In this document: piece after piece, positions 17,510-25,382 of the stretch
Numbering within the stretch: position 1 is the first letter of the stretch
Layout of the letters: each line of letters opens with the position of its first letter
Assembly (NCBI GenBank): GCA_005222975.1
Contig: NJBI01000011.1
Location: 17,810 to 81,809, forward strand
Length of the DNA stretch: 64,000 bases
Direction: 5' to 3'
DNA from: Promethearchaeota archaeon Loki_b31
GTDB taxonomy: Archaea > Asgardarchaeota > Lokiarchaeia > Sigyniarchaeales > SOKP01
Translations under genes and position numbers: made by a program
Notes under the pieces: generated by a model
Told to the model about the DNA's origin: nothing
Seen by the model: only the letters and a program-made list of their open reading frames with translations
Databases searched by the model: none

Positions 17510-18007
17510 GTGAAGTCTACGACGAATGCTAAACCTAAGAGTTTTCCATACAGCAAAATTTTAGTAGCTTGTAGTGTAAATACCGCAAGAAGTCCAATGA
17601 CAGAAGGATTTTTAAAAGATTTCTTTGCTCGTAATAATATGAAAGGAGAAGTGTATTCTGGTGGAATTTCTTCGAACGCTAGAGATGGAATGCTTATTTC
17701 TCTTGACGCGAAATTTGTAATGAAAGAATTTTTTATAGACTTACCAGAAGATTCTGTCTCGATTGATTTAAAAAAACGACTTGAATTAATTCAGTGGGCA
17801 GATTTAATCCTCACGCTAACTGATAAACATAAACAAGAAATTATTAAATTTATTGACTCAGATAATAAAGAGATTTGCACTCTAAGAGAATTTGCGGGAG
17901 AAAATGGGGATATTGAAGACCCTTCAATGAAAGGACTTGAAGGTTTTCGCAAAGCTCGGGACGAGATAAAAAGATGTTTGGATAAAGGGTTAAGAAAATA
18001 TTCGTGA
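17510..18007 (+). CDS. Low-molecular-weight protein tyrosine phosphatase-like protein
   Basis: A 165-residue protein starting with GTG, 11 bp behind the nicotinamidase gene. It carries the P-loop C21-x5-R27 (CSVNTARS) directly after the first strand, and a late 'EDPSMKG' that supplies the general-acid Asp of the LMW-PTP fold. It would dephosphorylate phosphotyrosine or small phosphoesters; arsenate-reductase relatives share the fold. It lies next to the inositol-phosphate-type cluster, but no direct link can be shown. Confidence 0.75.
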   Translation: MKSTTNAKPKSFPYSKILVACSVNTARSPMTEGFLKDFFARNNMKGEVYSGGISSNARDGMLISLDAKFVMKEFFIDLPEDSVSIDLKKRLELIQWADLILTLTDKHKQEIIKFIDSDNKEICTLREFAGENGDIEDPSMKGLEGFRKARDEIKRCLDKGLRKYS

Positions 18008-18013
18008 AATTTT

Positions 18014-18907
18014 CTAACTTGTTTTGATAAAATTAAGTAAGTAATCGCTCAATATACTTTCAATATTCTTTATTCCTCGAAATCCTGGAAAATCGTTAAG
18101 ATCTATGAAATAATACTTATTGCTATTTACGGGTTGAACCAAGTCGAACCCAAATATTTTTAAATTCATTTCTTTTGAAAGGATTTGGGCTAGATTATGA
18201 ATTTCTTTAGTTATTTTAAATTCTTTTCTTTTGATTGTGTCAACATCGATATTATCGGGCTTTTTTTTCAAAAATATATAAATCGGATTTTCTCTTATAA
18301 TCCCAAACGTTTTGTCTCCTATTACGTAAATCTTTCTTTCAAAACCATCACACTCAATAAATTTTTGAATGTAAATGTCGTAGTATAATAAATGTTTATA
18401 TCTTTCGCAAAAAATATCTATTTCTTTTATCTTTCGAACTAGAAAATTGAATCTATTGTATTTATCGTGTTGATAATGACTTTTAAGTACAATAGGTAAT
18501 TTCGGAGTTGCCCATTTCTTAAATTTTTGAACATCTGTAATATTATTATTCCAAGAATTTGGTAGAGCGAAATGCTTCCTGATTTGAGGATTATTTTTAA
18601 AGACACTTCTAAGAGCGTAATCAAGAGCGATCTTGTTTTTGCATGTTAAAACAACATCAACACTATGGAATGTCGGAATTTTATTTATTTTAGCAAAATG
18701 AAGTAGATCGATAGAACAATCGTTTCTTATTTTAGCAATTATTAAATCTGCTTCTTTAATCGCTTTAGGCATTCTGGAAAGGTTGAAAAATTTCTTTGTA
18801 GGATCGTGAAAGTATAAATTGACATCTGGAATAGTTTTGAGCCTGTTTATAACGCTTTTTATGATTTCGTGATCTTCTCTTGCTGAAAAAACGACCTTTT
18901 TGACCAT
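18014..18907 (-). CDS. ATP-grasp kinase, ITPK-like (copy A)
   Basis: A 297-residue soluble ATP-grasp protein. The C-terminal metal-binding motif reads IDLNDFPGFRG (residues 268-278), matching the 'DINAFPG' signature of inositol-tetrakisphosphate 1-kinase (ITPK). The central strand pair 'YIQKFIECDGFERKIYVIGDK' (about 182-202) resembles the ITPK Q-x-F-I...K-V-F-V-V-G segment. A lysine in 'PIVLKSHYQHDK' (about 140) can contact ATP. RimK-type ligases share the fold, so substrate assignment is inference. It is divergent from the MFS gene, with a 21-bp palindrome between them. Confidence 0.7.
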   Translation of the reverse strand: MVKKVVFSAREDHEIIKSVINRLKTIPDVNLYFHDPTKKFFNLSRMPKAIKEADLIIAKIRNDCSIDLLHFAKINKIPTFHSVDVVLTCKNKIALDYALRSVFKNNPQIRKHFALPNSWNNNITDVQKFKKWATPKLPIVLKSHYQHDKYNRFNFLVRKIKEIDIFCERYKHLLYYDIYIQKFIECDGFERKIYVIGDKTFGIIRENPIYIFLKKKPDNIDVDTIKRKEFKITKEIHNLAQILSKEMNLKIFGFDLVQPVNSNKYYFIDLNDFPGFRGIKNIESILSDYLLNFIKTS

Positions 18908-18975
18908 AATTAATTCTTAAAAAAGCGGGACACATTCTTAAATATTCCTTAATCCTTATTTTTTTTAAAGTTTAT

Positions 18976-18996
18976 ATTAATTAAAATTTAATTAAT
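18976..18996. promoter_or_regulatory. Palindrome in divergent promoter region
   Basis: ATTAATTAAA-A-TTTAATTAAT is a perfect 10-bp inverted repeat with one central base. It is placed between the divergently transcribed ATP-grasp copy A (start 18907) and the MFS carrier (start 19031). It could be an operator for both. All bases are A/T in an AT-rich genome, so chance cannot be excluded. Confidence 0.35.
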
Positions 18997-19030
18997 TATT
19001 AATAATTACATCTTTAAATTTAACCAGAAT

Positions 19031-20320
19031 GTGGAAATTCTATTGAGAGAAAAAAAATTTAGTAAATTTTTAAGGAGACAAGTATTACTGATTGGATTAC
19101 TTTATTGCGGTGATTATATTTTCTTCTTTTTTGAGCAAAACTACTTTAACACTTATATTGATCACGTTCTTAATCTTCCAGAAATCTATATATCACTAAT
19201 GGTTTCTTTATCTGCTACTATGGGATTGATTATGAATTTTGTATGGGGTGTTTTTAGTGATAATACGCGATCAAAATTCGGAAGGAGGCGTCCATATTTA
19301 CTTTTAGGAATGATAGCGGGAACTGCTATGATTTTCTATGGATTATCACCTAGTTTTTATATTTGCCTATTCATAGATGTCATCATTATAGGAATCTTTT
19401 CGAACGCGTATTTAGTTGCCGAAAGGTCTCTTATCCCAGACACAGTTGAAATTGAGAAGAGAGGTCGAGCAAATGGCATAATTAATGCTGTTAGCTATAT
19501 AGGATTATTAGTTGGCGTCGCTTTTTTGTTGGTTGGTAATGAACTATTTGGAGTCCAGGACCCTATCGATGGTGGAACGATCATTACTCAAGAAGGGCAT
19601 TTTATCTTACTTTCTGTAGGGGGTATAATCTTTGGATTAGTCGGATTAATTGGTTTCATTTTTATTAAAGAAAAACCAATATCTGAGCTTCCTGAAAAGA
19701 AACCATTTTTGAAAGAATTAAAAAATTCCTTTAATTTAAGAGAGTTTAAAGCTCAAAAAGAATTCTATAAAATTACACTGGCATTTATGGTTTTTCAGTC
19801 GGGAATCTCATCTGTGATGCCATTTCTGTTTGTCTTTATCTTTGATTTAGGCTTATCGACTATAGAATTGTTAACGGTAATTGCTGTAGCTTTTCCTATA
19901 TTATACGGTGTGACCTTATACCTTGGTAAAGTGGCTGATAAATTTGGTCGAAAAAGGTTTATTCCGTTATCCATTATATTGACTAGTATAGGATACCTAA
20001 TCGTTCCATTCACAGTGAGCGGTAATAATGTAAATTTCGTTCTATTTATAGTGATATTTCCATTTATCATGGTAGGATTGCTAGCCTTAGTAACTCCTCT
20101 AAATACTTGGACACAAGATTTATTACCTGAAGATAGACGAGGGACATTTAATGGTATATTCAATATAGTTTTTACCGTATCACAAGTAATTGGATCAATT
20201 GCGGGTGGGATAGTAGCAACCTTATTCGGAGTCCAATGGATTTTTCTATTAGGTCCTGTCTTTTTTATTGCTTCTATTCCACTTTTCCTAAAAGTAGAAG
20301 AGACTCTAAAGAAAGACTAG
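19031..20320 (+). CDS. MFS transporter, sugar-carrier type
   Basis: A 429-residue protein with about twelve membrane segments and a GTG start. The loop after helix 2 reads 'WGVFSDNTRSKFGRRRPYLLLG', the D-x-x-R-x-K-x-G-R-R-x-P pattern seen in GPH and SLC45-like sugar carriers. The equivalent half-repeat loop is 'GKVADKFGRKRF'. It precedes INO1 by 120 bp on the same strand, suggesting transport of an inositol- or sugar-type solute. The substrate is not readable from sequence. Confidence 0.78.
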   Translation: MEILLREKKFSKFLRRQVLLIGLLYCGDYIFFFFEQNYFNTYIDHVLNLPEIYISLMVSLSATMGLIMNFVWGVFSDNTRSKFGRRRPYLLLGMIAGTAMIFYGLSPSFYICLFIDVIIIGIFSNAYLVAERSLIPDTVEIEKRGRANGIINAVSYIGLLVGVAFLLVGNELFGVQDPIDGGTIITQEGHFILLSVGGIIFGLVGLIGFIFIKEKPISELPEKKPFLKELKNSFNLREFKAQKEFYKITLAFMVFQSGISSVMPFLFVFIFDLGLSTIELLTVIAVAFPILYGVTLYLGKVADKFGRKRFIPLSIILTSIGYLIVPFTVSGNNVNFVLFIVIFPFIMVGLLALVTPLNTWTQDLLPEDRRGTFNGIFNIVFTVSQVIGSIAGGIVATLFGVQWIFLLGPVFFIASIPLFLKVEETLKKD

Positions 20321-20440
20321 ATAATTTTTTCTATATTTTTTTATTTTTTTTTTGTGGTATGATTATAAGTTCTAATAACTTTTCTCTATATCGATAGTTT
20401 CAAAATGGTTAAATACTATAAACAAATAATAGAAGATAAC

Positions 20441-21532
20441 ATGGCGAATAAAATCAATATCGCTATTATTGGAATTGGAGATTGCGCAAGCGCCCTAATT
20501 CAAGGAGTAGAAAACTATAAAAAGAATCCCGATAAGATAATTGGATTACTACCAGAAATCAAACAATATAGCGTTAACAACATAAACTTTGTACTAGGGA
20601 TCGATGTTAATTCAAATAAGGTTGGAAAGGACTTAAGTGAAGCTATTTTCATTGAACCAAATTGCAATATCAAATTATTTGAACCCAAATTTTTAGATGC
20701 TCCTGTAATAAAAGGACCTGTGAAGGATGGATTAAATAGCAATATAAAAAAGATAATTCCCTTAGATAATAATCAACTTGATTCGGACGTTTCTAAAGAG
20801 ATAAAAAAGAAAAATGTTGATGTTGCAGTAATACTACTTCCTACTGGAAGCCATAACGCAGTGAAGTTTTATGCTATGGCTGCTCTCAATGCTGGCGCCT
20901 GTGTTATTAATGGAATGCCGTCATATGTAGCTAAGGACCCTGAAATCGTTAAGAAAGCCGAAGATTTATCCCTCTCATTAATAGGTGACGATGTAAAATC
21001 TCAGATAGGCGCTACTATTATTCATCGCTCATTAGCAAATCTCTTTCCTATGAGAGGAGCAATTCTCGATCGCACAATTCAATTAGATTGGGGAGGATCG
21101 TCAGATTTTTGTAATTTATTAACTCCAAGAGCTAATGGAAAGCTAGTCTATGAAGAAGGAAAACGACAAGCTAAAACTGAAGCAGTTGTAGCAAATCTTC
21201 AAAATAAAGACACTATAGAATGTCAAATCTCAGCTGTAGACTATATTCCTTTCTTAAAGAATCAAAAGGAAGCGTATATGAGATTAGAAGGTCGAATTTT
21301 TGGAGGTGCTCCAGTTAGGGTTGATATTACGATGTTTGTGGAAGATGGAAATAATTCTGCGGGAGTAATAGCAGATTGTATTAGAGTTTCTAAAATTGCT
21401 AAAGATCGCAAAATTGGAGGTGTTCTACACTCAGCTTGCTCTTTCTTTAATAAACATCCTCCAGAACAATTAGAGGATTACGTAGCAAAAATTCGCCTTG
21501 TAGAGTTTATAGAAAATAAAAGGGAAAGGTAA
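20441..21532 (+). CDS. ino1: myo-Inositol-1(3)-phosphate synthase
   Basis: The ATG at 20441 is chosen because the NAD-binding strand starts right behind it (NIAIIGIGDCASALIQG); an upstream ATG at 20405 would add 12 residues without family support. The 363-residue protein has 'IDVNSNKVGKDLSEAI', 'LPTGSHNAVKFYA', the signature GDDVKSQIGATIIHR (around 195-209), and lysine-rich catalytic segments such as 'KTEAVVANL'. Length and motifs match archaeal INO1. It converts glucose 6-phosphate to inositol 3-phosphate using NAD internally. The product feeds archaeal inositol lipids and, possibly here, the neighbouring ITPK-like kinases. Confidence 0.92.
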   Translation: MANKINIAIIGIGDCASALIQGVENYKKNPDKIIGLLPEIKQYSVNNINFVLGIDVNSNKVGKDLSEAIFIEPNCNIKLFEPKFLDAPVIKGPVKDGLNSNIKKIIPLDNNQLDSDVSKEIKKKNVDVAVILLPTGSHNAVKFYAMAALNAGACVINGMPSYVAKDPEIVKKAEDLSLSLIGDDVKSQIGATIIHRSLANLFPMRGAILDRTIQLDWGGSSDFCNLLTPRANGKLVYEEGKRQAKTEAVVANLQNKDTIECQISAVDYIPFLKNQKEAYMRLEGRIFGGAPVRVDITMFVEDGNNSAGVIADCIRVSKIAKDRKIGGVLHSACSFFNKHPPEQLEDYVAKIRLVEFIENKRER

Positions 21533-21562
21533 ACTCAAGGAACTTTTTCTTCACTTGCATAT

Positions 21563-22474
21563 TTAACTTTTTGCTCTAATAAGCGCACTTCGGTAAGTTT
21601 CTCTCATATTTATCAAGTTATAAATGTTATCTGAAACCAGACTCACTCCTTCAGGTATACTCCTAAAACTTGGGAAGTCGTTTACATCTACAATGTAAGG
21701 ACCTTTTTCAGTCATAATGTAATCTAATCCAAAAATAGACATTCCAAACTTTCGTCCTAATCTTATAATCCTTCTTTTAAATCGCTCGTCTACAGGAACT
21801 CTAATATGGATTAGTTCTAACGGAGACAAATCTTTATTTTTTTGTAAGCGATTATGCGAAGTAATTGAAACAACCCAATTACCTATAACATATACTTTAT
21901 AGATAATATCGTGCTCACCTAAATATTCTTGTAAAAATAACTCACTCTCGTTATAGCTTTGTATCAATTCAACTAATTCTTTCGAGTTTTTAGCAATTCC
22001 AATAATTCTATCGTTTTTAGGTAGCTCTGGTATGTTATGGGAGTTCAACTTAACTATAATTTTAGCACCCTCCTGACATGCTTTCCAAGCGTCTTGTTTG
22101 GTATAATAAGTGAGTGGTATTTGGATTTTCTTACATCTATTCTTGATTAATTCAAAAGTGTTTGTTCTACTCTCACAAATATGGACAGAATTTAACGAAT
22201 TTAGAATTGGGATATTTGGAGAAACGTTTCTAATAACTTTGTAGATATTTTCGTTAGATTTTTGGGTCGTAAGTTTAACAATCAAAAAGGAAATAGGGTA
22301 TTTTTTCAATCTTTTTTCTAAATATTTTTCATTAAAATTTTCAGGTCCATTTTTCATTAAATTGACTAAATAAATATTATAATTCTTTAATAGGAATTTC
22401 TTGATATGTTCTAAAACCTCAAGATCCCTATTACAAATGGCTCCTACATATTTCCTTTTTATATTATTCGCCAT
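21563..22474 (-). CDS. ATP-grasp kinase, ITPK-like (copy B)
   Basis: A 303-residue ATP-grasp protein, convergent with INO1 and 30 bp from it. Near the C-terminus is VDVNDFPSFRS (262-272), the Mg-binding D-x-N-x-x-P motif of ITPK-type kinases. 'LFLQEYLGEHDIIYKVYVIGNW' (about 175-196) parallels the ITPK central motif. A lysine in 'AKIIVKLNSH' (about 133) fits the ATP-binding strand. The N-terminal third is a Rossmann-like prefold ('IVKLTTQKSNENIYKVIRN'). Substrate is inferred from context. Confidence 0.68.
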   Translation of the reverse strand: MANNIKRKYVGAICNRDLEVLEHIKKFLLKNYNIYLVNLMKNGPENFNEKYLEKRLKKYPISFLIVKLTTQKSNENIYKVIRNVSPNIPILNSLNSVHICESRTNTFELIKNRCKKIQIPLTYYTKQDAWKACQEGAKIIVKLNSHNIPELPKNDRIIGIAKNSKELVELIQSYNESELFLQEYLGEHDIIYKVYVIGNWVVSITSHNRLQKNKDLSPLELIHIRVPVDERFKRRIIRLGRKFGMSIFGLDYIMTEKGPYIVDVNDFPSFRSIPEGVSLVSDNIYNLINMRETYRSALIRAKS

Positions 22475-22702
22475 TTAAAAAACCCTATTAATTTGATTTT
22501 TTAAAAGCAAACCATAGTATATAAATGTATTGTTTGAGCGTATTTTCAGCCATTAAGTTTTTTTTTTTTTTCATTAATGAAGAATTAGATTATAATAATA
22601 AATTCAAGATAATTCAATATTATATAGAAGTATGAATTTTATTAGTTTGTTAGTAAAATATCTTTTTAGAATTTAAAGTAATTGAATTAAAAGGTTAATT
22701 TT

Positions 22703-23521
22703 TTGATAAAAATTGGTATTATTATCGATAAGTACCATTTGCAGAAAAAAACCTCGCAACTTATTGAATATTTGTCCACAGTAGCAAAAATTTCTCTATA
22801 TCTTGAAGAAGATTATCTAATAGATTATTCTAACTTTGATTTTAATGAGGATATCTTTTTTGTCAAGGCTAAAGGTGATTTAATATTAAATCTAATAAAG
22901 TTGATTGAAAGAGAAACAGATATTCCTGTAATTAATTCATCAAGAGGAATATGGTTAGCTATTAATAGATTTTTAAATAGTACTTTTCTAAGACAATCAG
23001 GAATACGAGTCCCTAATTTTACTTTAAACGCTAAAGGATTACTTCCGCCTTTTACTGATTATATTATAAAAAATATCATAGATCAAAAGAACTATGCTTT
23101 TAGCCCCCAAATTCAAAGAATTAACGGATACTTAAATATTTCCGATCAAAGGGCATTAGACGAAGTAAACGGAGAGAAAGCAAAATATACCTATCTCTAT
23201 TACCAAGAATTTATTAAAAGTAAATGGGAATATAAAGTATATTGCATTGGTGATGACCTGTTTTATTACAAACAACTACCAATATTAGTAAATCCCGATA
23301 AAATGAAAACTAGGCGAAAAATTGATAAAATTCCTGAGCTAAAAGAAATTACCTTAAAAGCTTTAAAAACGATAGGATTAAAAATAAGTTCTTTAGATTT
23401 TCTAAGATCAAAGGAAGGTGAATTCTTCCTAACAGACATAAATTCGTCGCCCAATTTTAATTACATAAAAAATGGTCCAAAAATTATTGGAGATTATTTA
23501 ATTAAACAAGCTAAAAATTAA
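22703..23521 (+). CDS. ATP-grasp kinase, ITPK-like (copy C)
   Basis: A 272-residue ATP-grasp protein starting with TTG, since no ATG lies near the first conserved strand 'IKIGIIIDKYHLQKK'. The end motif is TDINSSPNFNY (244-254). The central motif 'YYQEFIKSKWEYKVYCIGDD' (about 172-191) is clearly related to copies A and B. It runs into copy D, which starts 14 bp later, so C, D and the following HAD gene look like one operon. Confidence 0.66.
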   Translation: MIKIGIIIDKYHLQKKTSQLIEYLSTVAKISLYLEEDYLIDYSNFDFNEDIFFVKAKGDLILNLIKLIERETDIPVINSSRGIWLAINRFLNSTFLRQSGIRVPNFTLNAKGLLPPFTDYIIKNIIDQKNYAFSPQIQRINGYLNISDQRALDEVNGEKAKYTYLYYQEFIKSKWEYKVYCIGDDLFYYKQLPILVNPDKMKTRRKIDKIPELKEITLKALKTIGLKISSLDFLRSKEGEFFLTDINSSPNFNYIKNGPKIIGDYLIKQAKN

Positions 23522-23535
23522 GTTTAACAAATAAA

Positions 23536-24327
23536 ATGAAAATTGGAATATTATCAAAAAGAACAAGAAACTTCACTGGTAAAATCAAGCTTTACTTAGA
23601 AAAAAAAGGACACGCAGTGAATATTTATACTGCTAGCAATCTATGCATTAATGATGCTCTCTTAGTAAACGATTTTTACATATTAAAATCTAAGCATCTA
23701 TTTTATCTATATGCGGGTTATTTTTTAGAAGCGAATAATATTCCCGTTATCCCAAGTACAGATATTAGTTATCGACATAAAAATCGAATTGAATCTTACT
23801 TTTCTATTAAAAATACTAATCTCTTACTTCCAAATGTTTTTATGGGAGCTATTGATACTTTAAAAGGTCAATTAAAAACATCTGATTTACCACTTATTTT
23901 AAAACCACTTTTTGGCTCTGGAAGTAAGGGAGTGAAAATTATTAATTCTTTTCACGATTTTAATGATATTGACGAAAAGAATCTTTATTTAGAAAAGTTT
24001 ATTGAAGGCACTCACTACTTAGTATACTTTATAGGCAATGAGATCTGTATCTGTGAAAAAAAACCTTTAGCAAACGAACACGACAAGGTAAAATTAATTC
24101 ATTCTGATAGTGAGATGGAAGAATATATAATGAAATGGAAGAATAAATATAATCTTTTATTTGGCCACCTAGATCTTATAAGAGATAACAACACTGATAA
24201 ATTATACGTTGTAGATGCGGGAACCTTTCCTGAATTTTCAAATTGGAAACATAATACTGATCCCGTTTCGAAAGTATGTAATTTGATTCTGGATAGATAT
24301 CAACAAATAAAAAATAAAACGGAGTAA
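23536..24327 (+). CDS. ATP-grasp protein with altered metal motif (copy D)
   Basis: A 263-residue ATP-grasp protein. The ATP-binding loop is the most canonical of the four: 'LILKPLFGSGSKGVKI' (about 118-133), as in RimK-like ligases. The end motif is VDAGTFPEFSN (226-236), with Gly where the metal-binding Asn normally stands. The central motif 'YLEKFIEGTHYLVYFIGNE' is conserved. The change could alter metal use or lower activity, or the enzyme may be a ligase rather than a kinase. It lies within the C-D-HAD gene run. Confidence 0.62.
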   Translation: MKIGILSKRTRNFTGKIKLYLEKKGHAVNIYTASNLCINDALLVNDFYILKSKHLFYLYAGYFLEANNIPVIPSTDISYRHKNRIESYFSIKNTNLLLPNVFMGAIDTLKGQLKTSDLPLILKPLFGSGSKGVKIINSFHDFNDIDEKNLYLEKFIEGTHYLVYFIGNEICICEKKPLANEHDKVKLIHSDSEMEEYIMKWKNKYNLLFGHLDLIRDNNTDKLYVVDAGTFPEFSNWKHNTDPVSKVCNLILDRYQQIKNKTE

Positions 24328-24364
24328 AAGTTTAAAAAAGAGGTATAGAATTTTTACATTAAAA

Positions 24365-25375
24365 ATGAATTCGGCCAACAATTCTCCTGGTTCAGACGAA
24401 TATGACTATGCGAAATCTTTAATATTCAAAAAACAAAAGGTTAAATTATATGAGATTAAACACTTTCTTTTTGATTTTGGAGGAGTATTAATAGAAAAGA
24501 CATTTGTATTAAATAATTTATTTGCTTTTATTGAGCATGATCTAAATATTAAAATTCCATCAAAAGAAATTGATCCATATCTCAAAAAATTAAGACGGAG
24601 GTTATCGTCTGGAAGGATTTCTGCTAGAACATTTTTAGAATCGATATTTGAGATGTATTACATCCCTTTCCAAAAAAAAAATGAAGCGTTACCGCCAAAA
24701 AAAGTTAATATCAAGTATTACTTGGAGCTTTGGTTTAATCTTTATACTCAAGTTACACACATATCGTCTGATATGGCAGAAATTGTTGAGCGTCTACATT
24801 TAGCGGGGTATACAGTAAGTCTTTTGTCAAATACTTATGACATTCATGCGAAATCAAATGAATTAAGGGGTTTTTACGATAATTTTGATAACGTGTTTTT
24901 ATCGAACGAAATTGGATTAATTAAACCCGATATGGATAAATACATATATGTATTAAAAAAATTAGGTTCCAAACCAAAAAGATGTATTTTTATTGACGAT
25001 AAAATAAGTAATCTTATTCCTGCGCATGAATTAGGAATAATCGTTATAAAATTCGAATCTTTCGAAAAGTTTAAACAGCAATTAAACGATATAGGCATAA
25101 AAGAAATAAGCCCAAATTTAAGGAAAGAAATCAAGAAAAAGTATGAATCGTATAAAAAAAAGAAAAAGGAATACAACAAAATAAAAAGGGAATACAAGAA
25201 GGCTAAAAATAAGTATCTAAAAAAAAGATATAGAAAGAAAAAATCGTTAAAGAGAAGGCTTGAATTCCAAAAAAAGCGAGCAGAATACCAAAAGAAAAAG
25301 ATTGAATATCAAAATGAAAGGGATAAGAAAAAGGAAGAACTGATATCTAAAGTTAAATTAAATTTTTATAGGTAA
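24365..25375 (+). CDS. HAD-family phosphatase with long basic tail
   Basis: A 336-residue protein. The HAD motifs are in order: I 'FLFDFGGVLIE' (about 36-46), II 'LLSNTYD' (about 157), III the Lys in 'LIKPDM' (about 180) and IV 'CIFIDDKISN' (about 203-212). In motif I the second Asp is Gly (D-x-G-x-V), as in many haloacid-dehalogenase/epoxide-hydrolase-type HADs, so plain phosphatase activity is not certain. The last 85 residues are an unusual Lys/Arg/Glu/Tyr-rich helical tail (repeated KKKxEY), perhaps binding nucleic acid or acidic ligands such as polyphosphates. It sits 37 bp after ATP-grasp copy D. Confidence 0.72.
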   Translation: MNSANNSPGSDEYDYAKSLIFKKQKVKLYEIKHFLFDFGGVLIEKTFVLNNLFAFIEHDLNIKIPSKEIDPYLKKLRRRLSSGRISARTFLESIFEMYYIPFQKKNEALPPKKVNIKYYLELWFNLYTQVTHISSDMAEIVERLHLAGYTVSLLSNTYDIHAKSNELRGFYDNFDNVFLSNEIGLIKPDMDKYIYVLKKLGSKPKRCIFIDDKISNLIPAHELGIIVIKFESFEKFKQQLNDIGIKEISPNLRKEIKKKYESYKKKKKEYNKIKREYKKAKNKYLKKRYRKKKSLKRRLEFQKKRAEYQKKKIEYQNERDKKKEELISKVKLNFYR

Positions 25376-25382
25376 TTAACCA

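Noticed and set aside
20405..20440. Upstream ATG as start of INO1
   Set aside because: The added 12 residues are not family-like and the NAD-binding strand begins just after the second ATG.
25130..25345. A-rich stretch as a non-coding low-complexity repeat
   Set aside because: It stays in frame and encodes the basic helical tail of the HAD protein.
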